A stretch of 64,000 nucleotides of DNA from Rheum nobile (lineage: Eukaryota; Streptophyta; Magnoliopsida; Caryophyllales; Polygonaceae), in assembly GCA_027886185.1 (NCBI GenBank), contig WOAB01000619.1:9424001-9488000 (forward strand), given 5' to 3'. Positions 35,454 through 46,000 of the stretch are shown here, one piece after another. How positions within the stretch are numbered: the first letter of the stretch is position 1; each line of letters starts with the position of its first letter. Below the pieces are notes generated by a model, which worked only from the letters and a program-made list of their open reading frames with translations, had not been told where the DNA came from and did not search any database. Both the position numbers and the translations under genes were made by a program.

Positions 35454-35845
35454 TCTCACACGCGCCGACTGGAAGTCCATCTGCGCCATCCTCTCCAGCA
35501 AGGTCGTCTCCCAGCAGCAAGGTACCGATGATGTCATCGCCAACGTCAACGGCCACCAAACCCTAGATCTGGTCCATGTCGGCACCACTACCACCGTCCC
35601 CACCAAGAACATCCGGAAGCCCCTCACCACCGACCTTTCCCCTGCTCCGATGCACGGATCCATCCTCCGAGTCGCCTACCAGGGCGTCCCCGAGGCCGTC
35701 GTCGGCAAGGCCTATCCCGGCTGCAATGCCATCCCCTGCGACCAGTTCGAGGTCGCCTTCCAGGCCGTCGAGATCTGGATCGCCGATCGCGCCGTCCTCC
35801 CCGTTGAGAACTACCTCGGCGGCTCCATCCACCGCAACTATGGTG
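35454..35845 (+). pseudogene. Captured fragment of arogenate/prephenate dehydratase
   Basis: The plus strand encodes ADWKSICAILSSKVV, later LRVAYQGVPEAVVGKAYPG and CNAIPCDQFEVAFQAVEIW, then ADRAVLPVENYLGGSIHRNY. This is the start of the PDT catalytic domain of plant arogenate dehydratases, which make phenylalanine in plastids. The GAYSEAA segment after QGVP is partly deleted and an N-to-Y change hits the conserved VENSLGGS motif. Homology ends after HRNY at about 35840. The solo LTR separates it from about 50 bp of upstream exon. It is a dead fragment. Confidence 0.88.
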
Positions 35846-35881
35846 GCTTTCCTTGTCTAATTGTAATTGTTGTTTCCTAAC

Positions 35882-36245
35882 AGGATGTCCAGCAAAGCAA
35901 ACTATGTAAATACTAACAGCGGTTGGAATCCCAGCCAAGTTCAAAATCGATCCTTTGTTGGTGAATCCGACTCCATCAATGACTCCAACACAAACAACAG
36001 ACACAAGGATGATCAGGCAAGAGAAGACTCCAGTAGCAGACACATAAGAGAGGTATCCCAAGTCGGTTAGAAGCATTGTACGCATGATCACAAGACCCGA
36101 GATGATCACAAACGATCTCCTACCGTTGATCACCAAATAACCCAGATGAATCATGAATTCAGGGAACAACTTATGCAAGTTGTCGCCTTCGAGTATCAGA
36201 AGGCCGATTGCAACAAGGTAGAGTTCACAATTCATGAGAAGAATG
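35882..36245 (-). pseudogene. Captured exon of an AVT1-type vacuolar amino-acid transporter
   Basis: On the minus strand, after an acceptor AG at 36246-36247, the frame encodes ILEGDNLHKLFPEF, LTDLGYLSYVSATGVFS and DGVGFTNKGSILNLAGIPTA and ends CFAGHP at a GT donor (35880-35881). These are central transmembrane segments of the AAAP/AVT1 family, which export or store amino acids at the tonoplast. It is one exon with splice signals preserved, in the opposite orientation to its neighbours. It has no in-frame stop but also no start or end, so it is not a gene. Confidence 0.85.
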
Positions 36246-36336
36246 CTTAAGAATTTTGAGTTGACAATGGAGAAAGGGTAGACAAAACTTAGGTTAAACA
36301 CTCCCTTGTAAAGTTGTAAAAACATGTTCAATGCAG

Positions 36337-36727
36337 GCAGAAGGCTATATCGTGCCAATGGTGGGAGACGGCATAAACGACTCTCCAGCGCTGGTGGCTG
36401 CAGACGTTGGAATGGTGATTGGTGCTGGCATGGACACTAGTGAAGAGTAACCTTGAAGACGTCATAACTGCAATCGACCTCTCAAGGAAGACCTTGTTTC
36501 GTATTCGCCTCAACTAATTTTGGGTGCTCGGTTACAACGTGCTCGACATTCCCATTGATGCTGGCGCCCTTTTCCCTTCCACTGGGTTCAGGCTGCCGCC
36601 ATGGGTGGCTGGAGCAGCCATGGCAGCCTCTTTAGTCAGCGTCGTTTGCTCGTCTCTCCTGCTGAAGAACTACAAGAGGCCTAAGAGGCTTAACACTCTT
36701 GGGTTCAGAGGAATAAGCGTTGAGTAG
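36337..36727 (+). pseudogene. Captured 3' exon of an HMA5-type Cu(+)-ATPase
   Basis: After an acceptor AG at 36335-36336 the sequence encodes MVGDGINDSPALVAADVGM, the P1B-ATPase hinge region. A small deletion and frameshift remove about 11 residues before SNLEDVITAIDLSRKT, and a TAA follows RLN. The C-terminal part FRLPPWVAGAAMAAS and VCSSLLLKNYKRPK runs to the natural-looking stop at 36725. The family pumps copper across membranes. Breaks make it non-functional. The following 300 bp (36728-37030) look like its 3' flanking DNA. Confidence 0.88.
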
Positions 36728-37079
36728 TGAAGATAAGGATGCTTTAAGTTGCCTGTTTGCTAAGTCTATCACAACTTATGTAGAGATTTGCCTGTTTGAG
36801 GACTATCTGAAGTTGTCACTTGGGGCGCATTTGAATAGCTTGTTTGGATGTGCAACGTTGATGTGAATATATAGGCTTGCATTATTATTCTGATTCATAC
36901 AACAAGGATGCCATGATCTTATTTCTAGATATAGCACAACTGCATAATACAAGTTACAAGCAATATACAAGTGAGGCGTCGTCACCTGTTGATTGCAAAA
37001 TGGCTTCTAACATGTATAAACTCAAATAATCACTGTGTTAAGAAGATGGGATTGGCTAATTATACCTTCCCGAAACCGG

Positions 37080-37271
37080 TTACATCTTCGAGTGGGACGT
37101 AGATCCCTTCTCCTTGAGTGCTCTCAGTTGTCGGAGTTTTGCTTTGGCCCGAAATGAGATCGCCTGGACCTCATCAAAGTGAGGTCTCACAGCGTTCTTC
37201 GTGGCTTCAACCCATTGCTGAACTCGCACGTAAGGGGCTAGTATCCAATCTCGTTCCTCATCACCCAGAAG
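37080..37271 (-). pseudogene. Captured last exon of a theta-class glutathione S-transferase
   Basis: On the minus strand an acceptor TTGTTCTAG precedes 37271. The exon encodes LLGDEERDWILAPYVRVQQW and EATKNAVRPHFDEV and ends in HSKM plus stop at 37080-37082. This matches the C-terminal helix of plant GSTT proteins, which end in a peroxisomal SKI/SKM-type signal. The frame is open for all 63 codons. Only one exon is present. Confidence 0.75.
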
Positions 37272-37539
37272 CTAGAACAAAACAAAAGTAGGTTGTTAAT
37301 CTAGGAACATTTGCCTAAACAATAAGAAATGTACAATTAATACACAATATCTACAAAGCATCGAAACTGACAAGAATGTTTAGACACTAGAACAAGTAGA
37401 GTGGTGACAGATAAAAAGACTGTTTGGAGGTTAGAGTTACAAGGGAGAACTTTTGCAATTGAGATATATTCTAATTCTCACAAAAGGCTTGTAGAGTGAT
37501 GGTGTTTAAGGGACTAACTGTACAATATCTTTGCAGGTT

Positions 37540-38240
37540 CATGAGTTTTCTCTTGCGGGTTCATGAATTTATTCTTGTAGGTTCATAAAAAATTTTACAG
37601 GTTCATAACATTTTTTTCAGGTCCATAAATTTATCATGCGTGATCATGAGTTTACTCTTGCAGTTTACCAAGTTCATCAATTTTATAATGCAGGTTCATG
37701 AGCTTACACTTGCAGGTTCATGCGTTTACACTTATAGGTTCAAGAGTTTTTTCTTGCAGGTTCATTAAATTTTTTTGCATGTTCATGAATTTTATCTTGT
37801 AAGTTTATGAGTTTATCAGGTTCATGAATTTTATATTGCAGGTTCATGAGTTTACACTTGTAGGTTCAGGAGTTTACACTTATAGGTTCAAGAGTTTTTT
37901 CTTGTAGGTTCATTAATTTCAGCCTATAAGATAAAACTCATAAACCTGTTAGTTAAAACTCATGAACCTGCAAGTTAAAACTCATGAACCTATAAGACAA
38001 AACTTATTAAACTATAAGATAAAAAACTCATAAACCTGCAAGATAAAAAAACTCAAGAGACCTCAGACAACACCCATGAACCTGTAAAACAAAACTAATG
38101 AACATGTAAGACAAAACTCATGAACCTGCTAGTTAAAACTCATGAACCTTATAAAAATCTCATAAACTTGTAAAATAAAACTCATGAACCTATACGCCAT
38201 AACTCATGAACCTACAAGTTAAAACTCATGAACTTGCAAG
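37540..38240. repeat. Long foldback array of CAGGTTCATGAGTTT units
   Basis: From about 37540 to 37915 the unit (G)CAGGTTCATGAGTTTTATCTTG is repeated in plus orientation about 13 times. From 37925 to 38240 its reverse complement, CAAGATAAAACTCATGAACCTG, is repeated a similar number of times. The two arms can fold on each other to a hairpin of over 300 bp. It may be a subterminal or internal repeat of the Pack-MULE. Confidence 0.85.
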
Positions 38241-38287
38241 ATTATCGGCTTAAACTTCTCTTGTAAGGTTTATCAACCTCTAAAATG

Positions 38288-38359
38288 TAGCCTATGAGGG
38301 ATTTGAACCCACATCCATGTGAATAAACACATTGCTCTACCATTTGAGCTAATAGGCTA
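38288..38359 (-). tRNA. tRNA-like sequence, likely pseudogene
   Basis: On the minus strand the 7-bp acceptor arms TAGCCTA and TAGGCTA pair perfectly. The D-arm/A-box TAGCTCAAATGG and the T-arm/B-box GGTTCAAATCC match polymerase III consensus. The anticodon arm ATGTG/CACAT leaves a 6-base loop (TTTATT) instead of seven, so the anticodon cannot be assigned. It is therefore a decayed tRNA or a tRNA-derived SINE head. It borders the foldback array. Confidence 0.5.
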
Positions 38360-38818
38360 TGACAACCAATACACAATTTCAGCCTTTTGTCATTCAAATT
38401 CAGCACATGAAAGACGAACTCCACAAACCGAAAATGAAAGCTTTACCTTCAAGCTTATTCATTCACTGATGCAAGTCCCGCGAGTTGAAGCTAAACTTAG
38501 AGTTTACTCATTTAAGCTATAGTTTCGTACCCAGGTCAGGAAACTACCATTCAACTACTCACATCAAAACTCAACAGGCCTAACATAATGTCAAATTTTT
38601 CACACTTATGAATTATAATGTAGGTCTCATACCTAAGACGTAGTCTGGATGTCATTACTTCTGCATCAGATCAGGCAAGTTAAGATTTTATTAATTCTGT
38701 CATGATTTTGGCATTTTGTCTAGGTCCAAAAATGAAGTCATCATCATGTACCCACACAAAAGAATGAATTCAAAATAGCTGCATGACGTACACTCCTTCT
38801 TAGTAATGAAGATGTCAT

Positions 38819-39594
38819 ACCTTATCAGAAAGAAAATCAAAAGGCTGAAATGCACTTGGCAGTTGTCCCTGTGAGGAAGTGGAACACCCTAAACCACTTG
38901 GCATTGCATTTCCTTCGTTACTCCTCCAAAGTGCTTCACTCACAACATCCTGATTAGTTCTTGCATTCAAGTTTCTGAAGCCAATCATCAAGTCTGTATC
39001 TCTGTCAGTTTCAAGCGGATTCAATCTTGAAAAATTATCAACTGCACTAATGTATGTCTCGTTCAAATTATATCTCACATTGCATGTTTGCTGAAAACTG
39101 GTTAAACTAAGTGAAAGTATATTCGTTCACCCATGGCTTCTCTGATGTAACTGAAGTTTTCTGAACATCAGTGCCATCTACATCTGAAGATGATAGTTTA
39201 GGCACTTCTTTCTTGATTCGGAATTTATTGCCAGTCAACCCAGCTGTATCTGTTAATTTACCAGCCATGATTTGTGTATCCTTTGCTGCAGCCATTGGCT
39301 CAGATGGTTTCTCTCCCGATGTCAAAGGCTTCTTGTTTAAGTGCAAAGTTACCCGAGAAGGACCGCACCGCACCACCGCCATAACCAGATCCAATCTCAT
39401 CTCCGCCTCTTCACCTCACCCACCACGAACCTAGATCGGCGCGCTCCACCGGACCACCGCCCTTGAACCACGCACACCCCCACCACACCGTGCGCACCAG
39501 CGCCCCGCCTCGTCCAACGTTGTGCCATTCGGATTGCCCTGATCTGGCCGCCGTCACCACTACAGCAAGCCCCAACTTGTAATAAGCTCTGCAA
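38819..39594 (-). pseudogene. Unidentified two-exon gene fragment in the Pack-MULE
   Basis: Minus-strand open stretches include an upstream one (39400-39133) with MRLDLVMAVVRCGPSRVTL, ending at a possible GTGAACG donor after EKPW. A downstream one (39090-38822) has NETYISAVDNFSRLNPLE and ends at a GTATGAC donor. Codon use and the splice-like borders suggest a real host gene, with a start near 39560-39370 in GC-rich leader sequence. I do not recognise the protein. It is the fifth captured segment of this element. Confidence 0.4.
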
Positions 39595-40170
39595 AGTTCA
39601 AAACCCTAACCTATAGATCTATAACATCAAATGCTTCAACATCACTAGAAACATTAAATCTCCACCAAAATTAACCCTAAATCGAAGTATGTACTTGTTT
39701 TCGTCAAATCGAAACCCTAATATCTCCGTACCTTCATCTTATCCGTCGATGTATGCTCATGTGTTCTTCATCTCGTCGGACGATGATATCTTTAATCTTC
39801 TTGCTTTGTTTTCTTCAAAAGGAATCGATTCTTCACAGGATTCGTCGGACGATTCGAGCGAGAAGTTGAGGGTTCGATTGAGTTTTTTTTAGAGTGTTTT
39901 GAGAGCGAGTTGTGCAGATTGTGTGAGCAAATGAGCGCTTCTTGTCTTTTGGCATGTTTTAAACGGAAGGGTATTTTCGTCTTTCACTAGTCTTTTGCCT
40001 TAAATTGCAAAAATGCTACCGTGCAGCTACTCGTTAGGAGCTTGCTTTTTTTTTGGCTGATTCTCTTAGAATCAATCTGAGTCGTTAATCTCCTTCATCC
40101 AAGGGCTGTTATTAGTGCTTAATTTTTATCTTAAGAGGGTTATGTGTGTGAGCGGGCCTCTCGTATAGAG

Positions 40171-41188
40171 ATGTAAAAAAGTGACCCAACCCATTTTACC
40201 GACCTGAGCAAACCCTTTTGGTTTCACCAATTTAGTTTTGGGAATCGTAATAATTAAAACAATTAGCAGAAAATAACTTGCACGGATTTAGTTTTAAGGG
40301 AATAATTTTTTTAAAAAAACTATTTCCAAGAAAGTTTTTAATATTTGAATAATTGTTTTGCGTTAAAAATAAATGATACAAGAATTCTAAATCATTAAAT
40401 ATCTATTAGTTAATTCTGCAATGTACAAATGTTTGAAAATCATATATTTATATTAATATATATACGCATAGTAGAAACATCATTTATTTTAACAAATATA
40501 TTTTATCACAATTTAAATCGTCAAGCAATCTCTGTTTATAACCTTTGAAAAAAGAAATATAAAATTGATCATGAATAAATACATGGCTCAAGAGATATAA
40601 ATTAAATCGTGAAATATAAAAATATCCATTAATAAATACAGTCTTAAGAGAAAAAGAATTAAATCTAATAGAGACTTTCTTAGCATGTTTTGATTGTTAT
40701 TATAAAATAAAAAGTGAGATAATAATATCATATTTTCATATGATAAGAAAATAAAAAAAAACATTTGGCTCATTTGAATATTTAGATTATTGATAGATAT
40801 TATGTTTTAACTAGAGATTTTTTCTTTTTCTCTTATACTTTTTGTACAGATGGAAATTACAACATAGTTAACCATATTATTCAAATTGGAATTAAAATAT
40901 AATAGTGTTAAGTTATAAAATTAGATTAATTGTTATGGTGAATTTGTAGAGGTATTAGGACATCACTCCTTTGATGATTTGATTTGACAAAGTATAAAAA
41001 ATAGATGTGATATTATTACATAATATTTTAAAAAAATAATTGAAATTATTTTGAGTATCCATTCGGTTTAAATAAATTTAAAAGATTATTAATATTCAAA
41101 TTTTACAATATGATTATCTTTAGTTTTTTGGAATTTTAAATAGGTTCATATTCGAATTATTATTAAATAAGGTCAATGTATTAAACAT
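40171..41188. other. AT-rich spacer without recognised genes
   Basis: About 1 kb of A/T-rich DNA. I see no conserved motifs or long frames on either strand. Confidence 0.5.
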
Positions 41189-41520
41189 TTATTTTAAGAT
41201 GTTGTGATTCTCTATCATTATCAAAATTTTCAAACTATTAAACTCAACCCGTATATTGCAAGCTCCATCATAACCTTTCATTTTCAGTGACAAAGTAGTG
41301 ATGTCACTAACATGAATAATACCAATAAAATATTCAACAATACATCCTCTAACATCCACAAAACGAGGAACGATTGCCACTAGTTCTTTCACGGATATAT
41401 CACGTGTTTCATCAACTAAAATAGAAAATTGATCATCACCCATGTTTGCATTTGTTGTCTCGGTTGTAATTGCATTGATAATATATTTCTGAATTCTAGG
41501 TGATGTTTAATTTCAAATTT
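41189..41520 (-). pseudogene. hAT-type transposase remnant (TTF zinc finger/DUF4371 family)
   Basis: On the minus strand GDDQFSILVDETRDISVKE is followed by FVDVRGCIVEYFIGI and, after a gap of about 20 residues, KGYDGACNIRVEFN. This is the start of the RNase H-like catalytic domain of plant hAT relatives, including the first acidic residue in VDET. The deleted segment and the missing ends show it is a relic. No TIR was found. Confidence 0.7.
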
Positions 41521-41529
41521 TCAAGTGCA

Positions 41530-42467
41530 TTGTCCAAAACAACTCTCTTAATTTTATTACTATGGTCGACAAGGAAGAGCAAGATTACAATGAAGTTTCA
41601 ACAATTACATGATTGATTAGATTTACAGAAAAGGAGAAATTAGAGGGTGGCGATGGTGATGATGTCTTACGAGCATCAGTTCCATACTACGACGACAAGA
41701 CATGACTTGAATGCAAGTGAGACGAGGATAAGGACATTTTCCCTTTAGGTTGGAGGGAGAAATTGTTGGAGCAATACCCCGAATTTAATCCAGACATAGA
41801 ACCGCTTTGGCTAGTAGAAGCTATTAAAAAGGAAAAAATTGGGTTCGAAGGGCCTTTTTTTTACATAAATAGCATGTTTAGGCCCATTTTTTTTTTCAAA
41901 ATTGCAAGTATGATCCCCTATTACTACACATATGGCCCAAAGGCATTTTGAAAGTGTTTTTTTTAGGGTTTATGGGTTAGGGTTTAGGGTTGTTTAATGA
42001 CTTAGGGGGTCAATGAGCTAATTTATTTAATTAGTATTCCAAATTTGTTGTTCCACCCCTCTTAGACCATCCACATTGGTAAGTTTTTTACATGGTTTTT
42101 TAACAACTTTTTCAACTTTATCTCTCTTCCACATAATCTTAATAACTCATTCAACTTTTTCTCCACATCCATGGTTTTTTAACCCAAGTTTTTTAACTAT
42201 AACTTTATTTACTTATCAACTATTTAAATATATCATAATTTTTTGAATATAAAATGTAAAATTTCATAGTTTAAAAAATTAATTAAAAGACAACCATATT
42301 AACTGCGGTCATGAAAACATATAAGAAATGAAAAGAAGGAAATACATAAAAACAAGAACATGAGATTGTAACAACACACACAAATACATAAAAAACATAT
42401 TAAATTGACATCGTACATAAAATTACTAATTTCTAACATAACCATGTCTGAATTTCTGCCATATGTC
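41530..42467. other. Unassigned spacer
   Basis: AT-rich, with a short telomere-like stretch (TTAGGGTTTAGGG at about 41970-41985) that is too short to be a telomere relic. No gene seen. Confidence 0.45.
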
Positions 42468-42743
42468 ATTAGTACAAAAAGGGACGTAGACCTCGCTATT
42501 TTTACCCCGATTTTATTAAATCGGGATAACAAGGATTTTCGGTCCCCGATTATTAGTAAAAGTGGGGTAACAAAGATATCGAATCGCGGTTTATAAAGAA
42601 TAACCGCGGTCCAGATATTTTTTTAAATTTTTTTAATATCCCGGATCACGTTTTTTTTGACAACCAGGGTACCGTTAATATCCCGGGTTGCGGTTTATTC
42701 ATTTAACCGGGGTTCGGTTACTTTATTTTTTTTACAAAATTAA
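42468..42743. mobile_element. CACTA (En/Spm-like) terminal fragment
   Basis: Begins CATTAGTACAAAAAGGG, one base from the CACTA-family terminus, followed by subterminal repeats in both orientations (AAATCGGGATAAC, AACCGCGGT, ATCCCGGGTTGCGGT). The partner end was not found. The large MULE inserted next to or into it. Confidence 0.5.
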
Positions 42744-42752
42744 AAGGCTCAT

Positions 42753-43010
42753 ACTATATACACGACAAAATTTTGCTGTACGCACGACATTCTGTACGCC
42801 AGAAATTGGCGTACGCAATGTCTTGGCGTACAACATATTTTATGATTTTTTTTTTAATTTTTGATTTTTTTTTGAATTTCTATACTTTTACCTGTACGCT
42901 GTATTGTAGCGTACGCTAAAATACAGTGTACAGGAAAATAGCCATTGGAAATGGCATATACGCCAGCCCATTGCGTACGCTAGACCATGGCGTACAGAAT
43001 TAGCCGTTAT
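42753..43010 (+). repeat. Left TIR of the large MULE
   Basis: Contains repeated GTACGC-type units (TTGGCGTACGCAATG, CTGTACGCTGTATTG, GCGTACGCTAAAATACAG) whose counterparts occur reversed at 60720-60895 and, beyond the gypsy insertion, at 52987-53015. Confidence 0.8.
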
Positions 43011-43031
43011 TCCAACGGCTATTTTATGCCC

Positions 43032-43039
43032 TATAAATA
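43032..43039 (+). promoter_or_regulatory. TATA box of the MULE transposase gene
   Basis: TATAAATA lies just inside the left TIR and 54 bp before the first ATG at 43093, a suitable plant core promoter position. Confidence 0.65.
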
Positions 43040-43092
43040 GCAAGCCAAATCCCTCGTTTTCTAAAAATCCAAAACAACAAATCTTACAAGAA

Positions 43093-46000
43093 ATGGCATA
43101 TAATGAAAACACATCGAGTAGTGGAGAAGAGAATGAAGAATACGACGATCAAGATTTCGACGATGAAGATTTCGACGATGAAGATTTCGACGATGGCAAT
43201 TTCGAGGTTAGTAATTATGGAATGATTAAGATTGAAATTAGTTATAATTAAAATAGCTTAATTACGTATAGTTAATAATGGAATGATTAGAATTAAAATT
43301 AATGGAGAAGATGATGACGATGTTGCGGTAGAGGCCTATATTTATTATATTAAAAGATAGATTAGTATTTAGTTGTAGTGGATAAGATGATGACGATTTA
43401 GCGATAGAGGCCTATATTTGTTTTGATATATGTTAAAATATTAGTATTTAGTAGTAGTGGAGAAGTTGATAATTGTTGTGAATTTGATATATGTTAAAAG
43501 TCCTATGTTTATTTTCAAAAGCGTTAAAAGAATATGGTAATGGAGAAGATGATGATGATGATTTAGTGAGATAAGCTATCAATTTGTTTTTCTTTAGTTT
43601 AGTTATGTATTACAATTATAGTTTTGTTTTATAGTTAATATTGGTTAGCTTCAAACATATAAATTTCACAAATCGCAATCCATATATTGTAACATTATTG
43701 ATTATGTAAACATGTATAGGGGAAAGATTATGGAGATGAATTTCGTAACAATCTGAAGTGGGATAGCCGAGAGGAATTGATTGAGTGGGTTAAGAATAGG
43801 GGCAAAGATTTGATGATGGTTTTAGTCACTCGTAACTCAAATGTCAGAAGTGTTAGTTTGACGTGCGAGCATTTTGGTGAATATAGATCGGGGATAAAGA
43901 AAGGTAGTGACTCAGAAGAGGAAGTTGAGATAATTCGTAAAACAAAGTCGAAGAAGTCCGGATGCACATTTGAGTTGTGCGGTGTTAGATTGAAGAAGAA
44001 GCCAGGGGAAGTGACTCATAAATGGATCATGAATGTGGTAGATGGATGCCATAACCATAAGCTTCCGACTAGCTTTCTTGGGCATGCATACATTGGCAGA
44101 ATGACCCCGGATGAGGAGCGCCTTGCCAAAAGTTTGGGCGAGGCGTTCGTGACGCCTAGGACTATTGTTGCGGAGTTGAGGAACTTCTTCCCCGAAAATG
44201 TTACATCCATGAAACAAGTTTACAACTTTCTGCAGAATATGCGTTACGAAGATCGTTGGGAATTGACGGTTATGCAATGGACTCTAAACTTTTTGCAACA
44301 AAATAGTTACCGGGTATTTCCGCTTAGAAAGTTTTCTACGAAAGAGACTGATATCCTATTTTTTGCTCACCCGGACTCGCTCCACCTATTGAAGATGTTC
44401 CCGTACGTGGTAATTATCGACGCCACATACAAGACAAATATGTATGTGATGGATTTGTGTTACAATTTCAACACAATTTAATAGTAGTGATTTATATCAT
44501 CGATTTGAATTATATCTTATATTCTATGACTTCTTACATTCATTTGTTTTCTTACATTCATCCACAGGTATAACATGCCATTGGTGGAGATTGTCGGTTT
44601 CACTTGCACGCACAAGACTTTCAACATTGCGTATGCATTTACACGACAAGAAGAAGTTGTGCATTACAAGTTCATAATGGAGAAACTTTTGCGCTTGTTT
44701 AAAGATGCGGGTGTTATGCCGACCGCCATAATGACTGATCGAGAGAAGGCTCTCATTAATGCAATTCGGATAGTTTTCAAAGATGAAGTAAAACACCTAT
44801 TGTGTTGGGTGCATATTAAGCACAACATAGAAGCATATGCCTCCCCAATATTGAAGGATAAAAAACAAGTGAAAAGGTTTTGCGGCCAATGTTGGGTACT
44901 TTGGTGTTCAACCACGGAGGAAAGCTACGAAGAGAGGCTTGCGAAATTGAGGACATCGTGGAAGAGTGGCCTCGTTCGATACATTGAGAAGACGTGGACT
45001 AATCCTCACAAGGAAAGCATAGTGAGAGCGTGGACTGATCATCATCTTCACTTCTTCACGAGGACTACAAACAGGTAACCCTTGTACAATGTTCAGTAGT
45101 TTCTAGGTTCAGGGCTCAATGTGGGACTAACGCAATGCTTTTCATGTGTTTTGATAGGGTTGAGGGTATGCATCACGTGTTGAAGAATATTCTGAATTCT
45201 AGCGTTGGTGGTTTTAATAGAATGGTAGTGAGGATACACCATGCGATCGAGGGTCAAATTGGGCAGGTGCGTGCGACCATGGAGATGTCACGGAACAAAA
45301 CACCAACAATGTTTGATGGTGTGCCGCCAGAAATAAGAGTGTTATTTTCAAGGCTATTCTTCAAAGTGTCGGATAGGTGCTTGGGAATGTTGTTTGATCT
45401 GTATAAGCAGATAGAGGAGGAGGATTTCCCTGATGATTGTGATGATCATTGGATGAGAGATTGCTTCGGCATGCCGTGTGTCCACAGAATCGCAAATGCC
45501 ATCATTAATAAGACGCCGATCATGTCGAGTGAGATACACCGCTTCTGGAAGCAATTACAATGGGATAGGGTTTACACGAAAGAAGATCCAGTTGAGGACA
45601 CAACACAGATGTGTGTTCAAGAGTTGAGATGGAAGCTAATGGATGACATGTGGCACGCTAAAACATTGAGCAAGGACCAAATAGACCAAATCACCGAGTT
45701 GTTCTGGGACACGCAGCACCCGCATGAAACTTCGATGCAGGAACCCACAGGAATCATTTCAAAAGGAAGGCCAAAGGGTTCGACAAAGTACGACACCAAG
45801 AGGGAGCCGAGCTTGTTTGAGCATCGGAGGGCTGAGTTAGAAGAGATTGAGAAGAATAAGGCCAGTGGAAGCCAAGGTAGAGGTCGGGGTCATGGCAAGA
45901 AGGGACCAAGTGGAGCTTCGCCGGGCATTGGGACCCAAGGGAGCCAATCCGAAGGGACAGGATCGCAGCAGCTCCCTAAACAACCCATGATTTATATGGG

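Larger units (their letters stand above)
33898..40160. mobile_element. Pack-MULE carrying at least four host-gene fragments
   Basis: The perfect 10-bp direct repeat TCGTATAGAG flanks it (33888-33897 and 40161-40170). The ends start GAGAGGGGATCAAATGAG and, on the other strand, GAGGCCCGCTCACACAC, a weakly conserved TIR pair of MULE style. Inside are fragments of arogenate dehydratase (+), a vacuolar amino-acid transporter (-), a copper ATPase (+), a theta GST (-) and an unidentified two-exon gene (-), plus a foldback array, a tRNA-like sequence and a nested solo LTR. No transposase is encoded, so it is non-autonomous. A Helitron could also gather such fragments, but the flanking repeat favours a MULE. 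Confidence 0.7.

Noticed and set aside
35624..36358. 244-codon minus-strand frame as one gene
   Set aside because: It joins an AVT1-type exon with the antisense of the arogenate dehydratase fragment and 5' intron sequence; only 35882-36245 is real homology.
41955..41990. Telomere-like repeats (TTTAGGG)
   Set aside because: Only two or three imperfect units; such short stretches are common in plant promoters and spacers.
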